Assembly (NCBI GenBank): GCA_021776135.1
Contig: JAJFGL010000066.1
Location: 1 to 64,000, forward strand
DNA length: 64,000 nucleotides
Source: Kiloniellaceae bacterium
GTDB taxonomy: Bacteria; Pseudomonadota; Alphaproteobacteria; Kiloniellales; J153
Direction of reading: 5' to 3'
Shown piece after piece: positions 45,629 through 53,663 of the stretch (positions are counted from its first letter, which is position 1; each line of letters begins with the position of its first letter). A program made the translations under genes and the position numbers. The notes beneath the pieces were generated by a model that had not been told where the DNA came from, ran no database searches, and was given only the letters and a program-made list of their open reading frames with translations.

Positions 45629-45877
45629 TTAAGTCTCCTTGGTTTGGTTGGCGGGTGTCCGTTGCGCCGCACGGATGAAATCGACCAGATCGAGTTGATC
45701 GCGGGCGGCGCTGTCGAAAAGCCCCACATCGCAGGGCTTCTGTTCGATGTTCGGGTTTCGCTTCGGGCGGATCGGCTGTGCGATCCGCAATTGCAGCCGG
45801 TCGCGCAGGGTTACGGGGCGCACATCCTCGGTCAGAATCTGTTCGCCCATGGCGGTTTTTTCCGTTGCGCGGCTCAT
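45629..45877 (-). CDS. Small protein between ParB-like and DUF2958 genes
   Basis: 82 residues, start coupled to the DUF2958 stop by ATGA, stop 1 base before the ParB-like start. The sequence (ILTEDVRPVTLRDRLQLRIAQPIRPKRNPNIEQKPCDVGLFD) shows no recognised domain. The tight packing supports it being real; function unknown. Confidence 0.55.
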   Translation of the reverse strand: MSRATEKTAMGEQILTEDVRPVTLRDRLQLRIAQPIRPKRNPNIEQKPCDVGLFDSAARDQLDLVDFIRAAQRTPANQTKET

Positions 45878-46272
45878 TCCGGCCGCCGCCGTTTTTCCGC
45901 CTCAAGCCAAGCCTGGGCCTGCAACAGCGCGTCCCTGTCGAAAGTGATTTCGCCGCATGACCGCGCCGCCTGCGCATAAACGGAAATCGGGAAATCGGCG
46001 GTGAAATTCAAATCCCGCTCGATTCCAAGCGCGCCGAGAACCACAACGCTCTCAAGCTCTGTGAGACTGACATAGCCGAGTTCCGGACATTGGAAACCGA
46101 GGTCACAGAGGCCAAAGAGGATATCCGGCTGATTTGCCACCATTTCGGTGATCAACCATGTGGCGGGGCCAATGGGGTTGAAAAATTTGACAACGGGAAA
46201 CGGGTCTTTGCCTTCGCCCAGATGCCAGTTGGCGAGCAGTTTTTCGCGGATATCGTCGGTGATCAGTTTCAT
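45874..46272 (-). CDS. DUF2958 family protein
   Basis: 132 residues with KLLANWHLGEGKDPFPVVKFFNPIGPATWLITEM and GLCDLGFQCPELGYVSLTELESV, the signature of DUF2958. These proteins are carried next to ArdC/ParB-like genes on many mobile elements; role unknown. The ATG at 46272 overlaps the ardC stop by 4 bases. Confidence 0.8.
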   Translation of the reverse strand: MKLITDDIREKLLANWHLGEGKDPFPVVKFFNPIGPATWLITEMVANQPDILFGLCDLGFQCPELGYVSLTELESVVVLGALGIERDLNFTADFPISVYAQAARSCGEITFDRDALLQAQAWLEAEKRRRPE

Positions 46273-47192
46273 GCCGCCGCCCTTTCTTCCTCGTTGCTCC
46301 GGTGGGAGGCGAGAAGGAAATCGGCGGCCTTGCTTGCAAGGCTCGCGGCGCGGAAGATGGCCTTGTTGTCTTCTTTCAGCACTTCCAGCCATGCGCCGAG
46401 ATAATCCGTATGCCGCACGGTCGGGGTGATTGAGAGCGCGGCGCAGACAAAGGCGCTGGTCATTTCCGCGACAAGTTCCTCGCGGGCATATGCCTTTGTG
46501 CCGGTCGATGTTTTCAGGTCACGATCCAGCCGCGTTTCATGCCCGGTCCAGTGGCCAAGCTCGTGAAAGCAGGTGCGGTAATAATTGATTTGCTCATGAA
46601 AAGCGGGTTGCGGCGGCACCTGAATGAAGTCCTGCGCCGGTACGTAAAAGGCGCGATTGCCGCCGATACGAAAATCCGCGCCGGTGTTTTTGATCAGGGC
46701 TTCGGCGCAGGCGTTTTGCTCGCATTCGGGCAGTTTCGGCGCGTCCGCATAAAGATGGTCCGGCAGGCCGTCGCATTGTTCGATATTGAAAACCCGGTAG
46801 CGTTTGAGGAAATGCACCTGTGCCGGTTCGCGGCCTTCCTCGCGGGCGGCCTTGCGTTCCTCTTTGGGGATATAGCTGTCGGCGTAGACAACTGTCGTGG
46901 AGCGCTCCCCCTTGCGGACATTGCCGCCAAGCTTTTGCGCCTGTTTGTAGGTCAGCCATGTCTGCGAGGCGAAACCATGTTCAAACAGCGCGCCCCACAA
47001 CAGCAGGATATTGATACCGGAATAGCATTTTCCGCTGTCCGCATTGGCGGGAAGTCCTGCCGGTACGCTTGGACTGCCCCATGGCTGCACCCACGGGACC
47101 CGGCCCTGTTCCAGTTCGCGAATAATCCGGTTGGTCACTTCCTCATAAACCGTTTGCCGTTCGCCCGGTGTCTGTTTGTCTTGATTGGCCAT
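46269..47192 (-). CDS. ardC: ArdC-like antirestriction protein
   Basis: About 307 residues. The N-terminal ssDNA-binding domain (VTNRIIRELEQGRVPWVQPWG, YSGINILLLW, TYKQAQKLGGNVRKGE) is followed by a zincin-type domain with the metal site TCFHELGHWTGHE and the downstream AREELVAEMTSAF. ArdC protects incoming single-stranded element DNA and can counter host restriction. The ATG at 47192 has GGAGG upstream; longer frames are noise. Confidence 0.9.
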   Translation of the reverse strand: MANQDKQTPGERQTVYEEVTNRIIRELEQGRVPWVQPWGSPSVPAGLPANADSGKCYSGINILLLWGALFEHGFASQTWLTYKQAQKLGGNVRKGERSTTVVYADSYIPKEERKAAREEGREPAQVHFLKRYRVFNIEQCDGLPDHLYADAPKLPECEQNACAEALIKNTGADFRIGGNRAFYVPAQDFIQVPPQPAFHEQINYYRTCFHELGHWTGHETRLDRDLKTSTGTKAYAREELVAEMTSAFVCAALSITPTVRHTDYLGAWLEVLKEDNKAIFRAASLASKAADFLLASHRSNEEERAAA

Positions 47193-47941
47193 CGCCGCAT
47201 CCTCCGTCCGCTTCGCCGTTTTTCCCCCCGAAAGGGGGGCGGTGAAGAGGCCCGGCAGCCCCAAGTGACAGGGCGGGACGCAACTGTTTTGGTAGGGCGA
47301 AAAAAATGACCCGGACGGATCAAAAGCCAAAGCGGTTGCGGCCCGACCGCTTGGGGCTATAAGGGCCGACCGCCCCCCGCCGGAGGGAAAAACAGACAAA
47401 CAAAGTCGCCGCCGCAGGCGGCGGCCTTATGCCGAAGCTTTGCTTCGGTCTTGCGCAAGGGGTGGACGCCCCAAGGGCCGGGACCGCGTGAGCGGGCCTG
47501 GTTCACGACGGCCCGACGCCCTGCCGGCAGGGGGGAGCGCTCGAAAAATTTCGGGGAAATGACCGGTGCGCCAAGGCTTTTTCCGAGACTGGGGGCTTGA
47601 GTATTGCGGTGCGAAATAACAGATTGAAGCCCGCCTTTTCGAGTCCAGGGGGACTTAGGAATGTCAGTAAAAATCGCGTGATTTGGCGTGTAATCGCATT
47701 TCCAATAGTTGCAGAAACTTTTTATCTCGCGTAAATAGGTAGAAATCAGAGTCGTACTCAGACTTGACTACGCTGCCTATGGGCGGGACCGCTGCGGCGG
47801 ATCGGGATGAATGTGCACCGCTGTTACCGGCACATGGTCCGACACTTAAGATATATCAGGGAGGATGCATAAGAGGCGCGTATCGCGCCTCCGCCGCCAT
47901 TCACGGATGGGGAGGTATGTCAAGAGTTCGAGAGTCGGAAA
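47193..47941. other. 749-base gene-free stretch with hairpins
   Basis: No credible gene is seen. Two adjacent perfect hairpins lie at 47408-47425 (GCCGCCGC/GCGGCGGC) and 47432-47448 (CCGAAGC/GCTTCGG), and several GC-rich palindromic fragments follow to 47530. A further perfect hairpin, GAGGCGCG/CGCGCCTC, is at 47873-47891, just upstream of the GntR gene. The stretch marks the change from element genes to the lasso cluster and could contain an element end or a replication/transfer origin. Confidence 0.45.
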
Positions 47942-48631
47942 ATGGATGAAATATATACGCAAATAAAAGCGAAAATTATTAATGAACAGCGGGATGCACA
48001 GCGGCGCATTCGGCCCGAGGAGCTGGCGGACGAATTGCGGGTCAGCACGACGCCAGTGCGGGACGCCCTGAAGCTTCTTGCCCGGGAAAAACTGGTCACG
48101 AATATTCCGAATACGGGTTTTTTTACAAAACCCGTATCCGAAAGAGAAATGCGGGACCTGTTTAATCTACAATGGCTTCTGATCGACGGGTCGTTGCGGG
48201 TAATCGCCCGCAATGACGGTCTGTTGACGTTGAACGCATCGGGAATTCTCAGCCACGGAAGGCGTCAACTGCGAAACTGTCCACCGCAATCGGCAGCGGA
48301 GCTGGCGGACGCGTTTTTCCTTCAGATTGTCCGCCAGTCGGGCAATGCCGATGCGGTGGATGTTATCAGGAACATCAATGAACGGAGCTGTTATTTCAGG
48401 CTGAAGGAGTGCGCGTTTGATGCGGATGCTGTGGACGATCTGGCGTCAATTTGTGAAACATATTATCGGCGGGAAACAGAGGCTTTGCGATCAGAGTATC
48501 GGAACTATCATGACAGACGCCTGAAACGTTTACCGCGCCTGATCAGTAAAATCAGGCATTCCGGGGACGCCGGGCCTTATGCGGATTCTTCTTTATCCGA
48601 AATAGACTGGCCCGGAGGAGGCGTGTCATGA
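47942..48631 (+). CDS. GntR-family transcriptional regulator of the lasso cluster
   Basis: 229 residues. IYTQIKAKIINEQRDAQRRIRPEELADELRVSTTPVRDALKLLAREKLVTNIPNTGFFTKPVSE is a clear GntR winged helix, followed by a helical FadR-like ligand domain. The stop overlaps the ABC transporter start by 4 bases, so it probably controls the export and biosynthesis genes. Most known lasso clusters I recall do not carry a GntR gene here. Confidence 0.85.
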   Translation: MDEIYTQIKAKIINEQRDAQRRIRPEELADELRVSTTPVRDALKLLAREKLVTNIPNTGFFTKPVSEREMRDLFNLQWLLIDGSLRVIARNDGLLTLNASGILSHGRRQLRNCPPQSAAELADAFFLQIVRQSGNADAVDVIRNINERSCYFRLKECAFDADAVDDLASICETYYRRETEALRSEYRNYHDRRLKRLPRLISKIRHSGDAGPYADSSLSEIDWPGGGVS

Positions 48632-50493
48632 CGGATTCCAGCGCGTCATACGGGATCGGTCACGCGGTATGTGCGGCATTGCGAACCGGCCGGACACATG
48701 CCGACACATTTGTCAGGAAACGGCTCTTTCTGGCATTGACGCTGGCGCTGGTGTCGGGCGCGCTGGCGGCGGGCGCGCCGGTCGCGCTTAAATATGCGAT
48801 CGATGCGCTCGGGACCGACGGTTTTCAGGTTTTCAGTCCGGGCGCTTTTACCGACCTTGACGTCTCAGTGGGCGTGAGCGGACTGTTGCTGATTTATCTG
48901 GCGGCGTTCTGGGTGTCCCGGTCGTTTGGGGAACTGCGGTGGTTTTTGTTCGGCGCGGCGGACCGGCGTTTGCATCGTAATCTCAGCCGCCACTTGCTTG
49001 ACCATGTGCTCAAGCTCCCGATGCTGTTTCATGCTGATCGGAAATCGGGCGGGTTGAACCAAACCCTGGCCCAGGGCCTCATGGGCTACAGCGTTCTTGT
49101 CAATCATCTGGTCTTCACCCTGCTGCCGGTGTTTGTGGAAGTCGTCATAATCGTGACCGTTCTCTCGTTCTTTCAGGTCGAATTTATCGCGATCTTTATT
49201 GCGGCGGTTGCCGCCTATGCAGTTGTTTTCACCATGGGCGTTATGCAGATTATCGCGCCCAGCCGTGCGGTCGCGAACAGCCAGGTGGATGCCTATGCAA
49301 GTCTCACGGATATTCTTATCAATGTGGAAACCGTAAAATATTTCACGGCGGAACAACGGGTCGGTGACCGTTATGACGGAACGCTGGCGCGGGCCGAGAG
49401 CGACTGGAAGGAATTTTACCGGCGCAAGTCGCTGAACGGTCTTCTGGTCGCCCTTGTCTTTGTCGCCACATTGGGGGCGGCGCTGTTCATGGGCGCACGC
49501 CATGTCATGGCGGGGTCGATGACGATCGGCGATTTTGTGTTGATCAACGCCTATATGCTCCAGATTGTTCGGCCAATGGAAACACTTGGGGCGGGCATGC
49601 GCGATATTGTGCACGGGGTCGCCTTTATCGAGAAGATGACGGAGCTGCTGGATCAAAAAACCGAAAACACCGGAAGGGCGACCGTGACTTCTGCAAATGA
49701 CTGCGTCCCGACGGACGAAACCGGATCACGGACCGGGTTCGGGGAACTGACATTCGACAAAGTGACGTTTTCCTATGCGCGCGGGAGGCGGGTCCTGAGC
49801 GACATCAGCTTCACCATTTCGCCCGGCAAAACGGTTGCCATTGTCGGTGAAAGCGGCGCGGGAAAATCCTCGCTTATGCGTCTCTTGATGCGGCTGTATG
49901 ATCCGGAAAACGGCGATATCCGTCTGAACGGCAATTTGACGCGGGACATGACGGTTGACGCATTGCGTCGCGCCGTCGCCGTGGTCCCACAGGATACGGC
50001 GTTATTCAATGATACGATTGCCGGGAATATTGCTCTTGGAAATGAAGATAATAATCCGGCGGATATCGAGCGCGTCGCGCGGCTTGCTCATCTTCATGAC
50101 ATGATTATGCATACACCGGATGGTTATCAGACGCTGGTCGGCGAACGCGGGATGAAACTTTCCGGTGGCGAGAAACAGCGGGTGGCGATTGCCCGTGCGC
50201 TTTTGAAAGAAGCGCAGGTCATTGTGCTTGATGAGGCCACATCCGCTCTGGACACCGGAACAGAGCAGGAGATTCTTGACGATCTGTTCGAGGTGTCGAA
50301 AGGCGTCACCACATTGATGATCGCCCACCGCCTTTCCACAGTGAGGCATGCCGATGAAATCCTGGTCCTGCATGAGGGCGGGATCGGGGAGCGCGGCAAT
50401 CATGAATGGTTGATCAGGCAAAAAGGACTTTATGCATCCATGTGGGCCAGACAACAGAATAAAAACGAGAAAAGAGAAAGCGCCGCGTGGTAA
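48628..50493 (+). CDS. ATM1-like ABC exporter (lasso peptide D protein)
   Basis: A 621-residue half-transporter. Six membrane helices lie within residues 25-300, with LTDILINVETVKYF and GDFVLINAYMLQIVRPME, both typical of the ATM1/HMT1 branch. The ATPase has Walker A GESGAGKSS near 410, signature LSGGEKQRVAIARALL and Walker B VIVLDEATSALD. In lasso clusters this gene exports the mature peptide and gives self-immunity. Here it precedes the B and C genes, not the usual last position. Confidence 0.85.
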   Translation: MTDSSASYGIGHAVCAALRTGRTHADTFVRKRLFLALTLALVSGALAAGAPVALKYAIDALGTDGFQVFSPGAFTDLDVSVGVSGLLLIYLAAFWVSRSFGELRWFLFGAADRRLHRNLSRHLLDHVLKLPMLFHADRKSGGLNQTLAQGLMGYSVLVNHLVFTLLPVFVEVVIIVTVLSFFQVEFIAIFIAAVAAYAVVFTMGVMQIIAPSRAVANSQVDAYASLTDILINVETVKYFTAEQRVGDRYDGTLARAESDWKEFYRRKSLNGLLVALVFVATLGAALFMGARHVMAGSMTIGDFVLINAYMLQIVRPMETLGAGMRDIVHGVAFIEKMTELLDQKTENTGRATVTSANDCVPTDETGSRTGFGELTFDKVTFSYARGRRVLSDISFTISPGKTVAIVGESGAGKSSLMRLLMRLYDPENGDIRLNGNLTRDMTVDALRRAVAVVPQDTALFNDTIAGNIALGNEDNNPADIERVARLAHLHDMIMHTPDGYQTLVGERGMKLSGGEKQRVAIARALLKEAQVIVLDEATSALDTGTEQEILDDLFEVSKGVTTLMIAHRLSTVRHADEILVLHEGGIGERGNHEWLIRQKGLYASMWARQQNKNEKRESAAW

Positions 50494-50571
50494 ATAGAAG
50501 GTTTTGAATGACGGGGCAGTCGTAATCGTTCGCTGCGCCCGGCGCTGTGATTCGATCAAAATTACCGATTA

Positions 50572-50591
50572 AATAATCATTTTATAAAATC
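50572..50591. promoter_or_regulatory. 20-base element upstream of the B gene (copy 1)
   Basis: AATAATCATTTTATAAAATC here is identical to 53389-53408 upstream of the precursor gene. It includes a -10-like TATAAA. Two identical copies ahead of two genes of one pathway suggest a shared promoter or operator. Confidence 0.6.
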
Positions 50592-50599
50592 ACAAACGG

Positions 50600-50613
50600 A
50601 ACCCGATCGGGTT
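50600..50613. promoter_or_regulatory. Perfect palindrome upstream of the B gene
   Basis: AACCCGATCGGGTT is a perfect 14-base palindrome 48 bases before the B start and just after the 20-base element. Followed by TATTATT, it could also act as a short terminator for the ABC gene. Operator for the GntR protein is the other reading. Confidence 0.45.
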
Positions 50614-50660
50614 TATTATTGGCTTCAGACTGTGTTCATCACTTGAATGCCTGGAGTGCA

Positions 50661-51395
50661 ATGACAACGAAAGCGACATCACCTGAATATTTTCTGACAC
50701 CGCATACATTCATGTGTGTGACGGCGGGTTCCTTTGTTGTTCTTGACCTGCACAACGATAATTACTCGTATCTTGAGAAAAAATATACGGCGCCGGTCTC
50801 CAAATTGCTGGGATTGCCGGATGCTGCGCCGAGTACCGGCGGAGCGCCGGCGGCCTCGAACCCCGAAATCACAGACCTTGTGCAAAACCTGCTAAAGATG
50901 GATTTGCTGACGACTTATCCGGACAAGGGGAAAAAAGCTGCGTTCCTGTCTCAACCCGAGGCGCCGAGGGAAATGCCGGGCTATCTCCACATGCCAAAAA
51001 TTCGCGCCGGGCATATTTTCCGTTTCTTCAAGGCATTGATCGTCACCAGGTTCATGTTGCGCTTCCGGTCGATGGAACAGATCGTGGCCCGCGTAAAAAT
51101 TCGCAAGGAACGCCATCGTGCGAAACGCGCCGTTGAGACCGACGCGGAGCGGATCAACAGGCTGGTCGAGATATACAAGATCCTCAAACCCCTCTTTGTG
51201 ACCGTGAAGGACAATTGCCTGTTCGACACATTTTTCCTGATCGAATTTTTGGCGCCTTATCGTATTTTTCCGGACGCCATGTTCGGTGTCCGGCTCAATG
51301 AATTTTACGCCCATGCCTGGGTCCAGGACGGCAACATGATTTACGATGATTTCATTGACAGGACCTGTCTGAACCAGCCGATTATGAGGGTATAA
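50661..51395 (+). CDS. Lasso peptide B protein: fused leader-binding (B1) and transglutaminase-like protease (B2)
   Basis: About 244 residues. The first 90 resemble the PqqD-like B1/RRE fold (YFLTPHTFMCVTAGSFVVLDLHNDNYSYL), which binds the precursor leader. The C-terminal half is the B2 protease: VKDNCLFDTFFLIEFL gives the catalytic Cys near 186, FYAHAWVQDG the His near 218, with an Asp shortly after. It removes the leader before cyclisation. The ATG at 50661 has GGAG upstream; an earlier in-frame start lacks support. Its stop overlaps the C gene by one base. Confidence 0.87.
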   Translation: MTTKATSPEYFLTPHTFMCVTAGSFVVLDLHNDNYSYLEKKYTAPVSKLLGLPDAAPSTGGAPAASNPEITDLVQNLLKMDLLTTYPDKGKKAAFLSQPEAPREMPGYLHMPKIRAGHIFRFFKALIVTRFMLRFRSMEQIVARVKIRKERHRAKRAVETDAERINRLVEIYKILKPLFVTVKDNCLFDTFFLIEFLAPYRIFPDAMFGVRLNEFYAHAWVQDGNMIYDDFIDRTCLNQPIMRV

Positions 51396-53260
51396 TGATG
51401 TATCGCTTTATAGCGCTGTTATGGAATGACGCCGACGGCGACGCGGCCATGGCGGCGCGATTCATCGCATCGCAGTTGCCCGAAACCTCGTCTCATCAAT
51501 GGCGGAAATCCTATGCCACCGACGGTCTCACGGTGTTTGACGCCGGTGCGCAGGCCGGGCGGATGCAGACCTGCCGCCTCCAAAATGATAGTGGCGTGGT
51601 GCTTGGCAAGGTGTTTCGAAATGCCCCGAATGGTGAATATGTTTCGCAAACCGATGATCTTGACGATATTCAGTCCCGGAAAATCCTGCGCACCCAAACC
51701 GGTCATTTGGTTACACATTATTGGGGGCGCTATGTCGCCTTTCTGAATGATCGCGCAACCGGCGTGAAATACATCATGCGCGACCCATCGGGCGCATTTC
51801 CCTGCTTTTTCACGCAGCACAAGGGCGTCGAGATTTATTTTTCCGATATGGCCGACGTGGCAAATTTCGATTTCCTTCCGTTCACGGCAAACCATAATTA
51901 TCTCGCCACGAATATTCTGCTGCCGCAATTTCAAAAGGTCCATACAGGGCTGAACGAGGTGAGTGAAGTTCTCCCGGCAGAGTGTGTGGAGATTATGCCA
52001 TCAGGCCGGACAAGCCGCTTTGTGTGGAATCCGACGAAAATTGCCGAAACGGACGTGGTGGAAAACCCGGAAGAAGCGGCAATGCTACTGAGAAAAACGG
52101 TCAAGAATACTGTGGCCGCCTTGGCCGGTTGTTATGACAGTGTTGTCCATAATCTTGGTGGCATCGATTCTTCCATTGTCCTGTCTGCGCTCGCCGCAAC
52201 GCCAAAGCGGCCGGAGATTACCTGCATCAATTTCTATACTGAATCGCCGGCTGGCGAGGAGCGGTTTTATAGTCGGCAGGTGGCCGTCAAATATGGAGTG
52301 CCATTGGTCGAAAAAAAACTGGATTATCGTAAAGCTGATTTATCGCGCGTTTTTCATTCCAACAAACTGGCAAACCCGCTTGGGTTTTTTGATTGCCTCG
52401 GATTGACCAACCACCTGCTGAACCTGGCCAGGGAGAAAAACGCGCAAGCGCTGTTTTACGGCGTCGGCGGCGACAATGTTTTTTACCAGCCGCCATTCAG
52501 TCTTGGCGCACAGGACTATATTCACTATCACGGCTTCGGCAGGCACGCGCCAAGAGTGATGATGGAAGCCGCGCGCTATGGCCGTCAGTCTATCGCAAAG
52601 ACATTTCGCGCCATGGTGCAGGAGCGTTTTTCTCCCGCACCATGTTACCGGGCTGTGCGCGATCTGATGAATGGAGGCGTCAATCATACTCTGATCAATC
52701 CGGCGTTTTTGAGCGGTCACGGCGGACAAAAATCGCTACACCCTTTGCTCATTCCAGACGATGATATGGCAAAGGGTAAATATCTTCACATATTAATGTG
52801 TGCGCTGTTTTCCATTGAACATTATGACCATTGGGACCCGTCCTATTTCGCTGAACGCATTCATGTGTACCTGACGCAGCCGGTCATTGAGGCATGTCTG
52901 CGCATCCCGACCTGGGTATTGACCTATAATGGCGTTGAGCGCGGCCTCGCGCGCAAGGCGTTCGAACACGAATTGCCGCAAGATGTGGTAATGCGATTCA
53001 GCAAAAGTACGCCTGTTGAGTTTTACAATGACATCTACGCGCACAACACCGACTTGCTGCGAGAGATCTTGCTCGATGGGATTCTGGTTCAGGAAAAAAT
53101 ACTGTTGCGCGATGTGCTTGAGAGAACATTGAGTCAAGAAGATGTCTTTTTTGCCGTTTCGCCTTTGGAAATCCTAGGGCATTTCGCCACAGAGGTATGG
53201 TTGCGCGGATGGCGGGATCGTCCCGTGGCGGACGCGACTAGTCTGAAGGTTGCAGTGTGA
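51395..53260 (+). CDS. Lasso peptide C protein (asparagine-synthetase-like macrolactam cyclase)
   Basis: A 621-residue AsnB homologue. The N-terminal glutaminase-like half lacks the Cys2 nucleophile (starts MMYRF), as in lasso cyclases. The synthetase half has the ATP loop NLGGIDSSIVLS near 250-260 and later FYGVGGDNVFYQPPF. It adenylates the ring Asp/Glu side chain and joins it to Gly1. The start is coupled to the B gene by TAATG. The ATP loop has Asn-Leu-Gly-Gly in place of the usual Ser-Gly-Gly, a mild oddity. Confidence 0.87.
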   Translation: MMYRFIALLWNDADGDAAMAARFIASQLPETSSHQWRKSYATDGLTVFDAGAQAGRMQTCRLQNDSGVVLGKVFRNAPNGEYVSQTDDLDDIQSRKILRTQTGHLVTHYWGRYVAFLNDRATGVKYIMRDPSGAFPCFFTQHKGVEIYFSDMADVANFDFLPFTANHNYLATNILLPQFQKVHTGLNEVSEVLPAECVEIMPSGRTSRFVWNPTKIAETDVVENPEEAAMLLRKTVKNTVAALAGCYDSVVHNLGGIDSSIVLSALAATPKRPEITCINFYTESPAGEERFYSRQVAVKYGVPLVEKKLDYRKADLSRVFHSNKLANPLGFFDCLGLTNHLLNLAREKNAQALFYGVGGDNVFYQPPFSLGAQDYIHYHGFGRHAPRVMMEAARYGRQSIAKTFRAMVQERFSPAPCYRAVRDLMNGGVNHTLINPAFLSGHGGQKSLHPLLIPDDDMAKGKYLHILMCALFSIEHYDHWDPSYFAERIHVYLTQPVIEACLRIPTWVLTYNGVERGLARKAFEHELPQDVVMRFSKSTPVEFYNDIYAHNTDLLREILLDGILVQEKILLRDVLERTLSQEDVFFAVSPLEILGHFATEVWLRGWRDRPVADATSLKVAV

Positions 53261-53340
53261 GTGTCCGCTTTCGATTAAATCGTCGGCAATCAAAATAATA
53301 ATACACAAGATAAATTGTGAAAAAAAGATTATTTTAAATA

Positions 53341-53357
53341 GATCAACAGTGTTGATC
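53341..53357. promoter_or_regulatory. 17-base palindrome upstream of the precursor gene
   Basis: GATCAACAGTGTTGATC has perfect 8-base arms around a central G. It sits about 130 bases before the precursor ATG, 31 bases ahead of the repeated 20-base element, and is a plausible operator. Confidence 0.5.
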
Positions 53358-53388
53358 CGCGCATTTCTGTAACTAAATTTTTTGATAT

Positions 53389-53408
53389 AATAATCATTTT
53401 ATAAAATC
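53389..53408. promoter_or_regulatory. 20-base element upstream of the precursor gene (copy 2)
   Basis: Identical to 50572-50591. It lies about 80 bases before the precursor ATG in an AT-rich control region and includes TATAAA, so it may be the promoter core for the precursor transcript. Confidence 0.6.
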
Positions 53409-53486
53409 CCTTATCGCACATAATTCAGATATAATAAAAGATACCGGAATAACCCGGTGCACACTTCAAAAAGAAAGGATGTTGCC

Positions 53487-53573
53487 ATGACTATTCTTGG
53501 AAAAGTATCAAAAAGCACAAAAGGAGCCCCGATTGTCGGTACTCCCGACGGCTTCTTGATGCGTCCACAATAA
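53487..53573 (+). CDS. Lasso peptide precursor (A gene)
   Basis: A 28-residue peptide. AAAGGA lies 7 bases before the ATG. The leader MTILGKVSKSTK ends with the conserved penultimate Thr (T-2) in an LGxxSxxTK context known from astexin/caulonodin leaders. The predicted core is GAPIVGTPDGFLMRPQ: Gly1 and Asp9 would close a 9-residue ring, leaving a 7-residue loop and tail. It lies between the C gene and the isopeptidase gene. The leader is short; an in-frame GTG at 53457 would add ten residues but has a poor ribosome site. Placement after C, rather than before it, is unusual. Confidence 0.85.
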   Translation: MTILGKVSKSTKGAPIVGTPDGFLMRPQ

Positions 53574-53585
53574 GGGTGGCCTGTT

Positions 53586-53613
53586 CATGTGCAGCGGCGT
53601 GCCGCTGCACATG
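53586..53613. terminator. Strong hairpin after the precursor gene
   Basis: CATGTGCAGCGGC and GCCGCTGCACATG pair perfectly around a minimal loop, 12 bases past the precursor stop and between two convergent genes. A short T-rich stretch (ATTCATTTT) follows. It probably terminates transcription from the plus strand and may do so from both. Confidence 0.75.
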
Positions 53614-53663
53614 ATTCATTTTCCGATAGTAGTATATTTCATTACCTTTCCGTGCGCCTCATG

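Larger units (their letters stand above)
14628..47192. mobile_element. Conjugative element backbone (Tn4371-like ICE or plasmid), minimum extent
   Basis: The stretch contains a complete trb-type mating apparatus with coupling protein (14.9-26.8 kb), an RlxS-type relaxase with TraF protease (38.1-40.9 kb), and maintenance genes (ParB-like, DUF736, DUF2958, ArdC). The gene order traG-copG-trbBCDEJLFGI is that of Tn4371-family elements. Cargo fills 27-38 kb, and the phosphorothioation locus at the left is probably cargo too. No integrase, attachment sites or replication initiator are visible, so true ends are unknown. Confidence 0.75.

Noticed and set aside
47408-47448. Possible CRISPR or REP array in the hairpin cluster
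   Set aside because: Only two different hairpins, no repeated unit with spacers, and no cas genes in the window.
47851-47972. Short Arg/Lys-rich frame before the GntR gene
   Set aside because: GGGAGG abuts the ATG with no spacing, the product is low-complexity, and it runs into the GntR start; probably chance.
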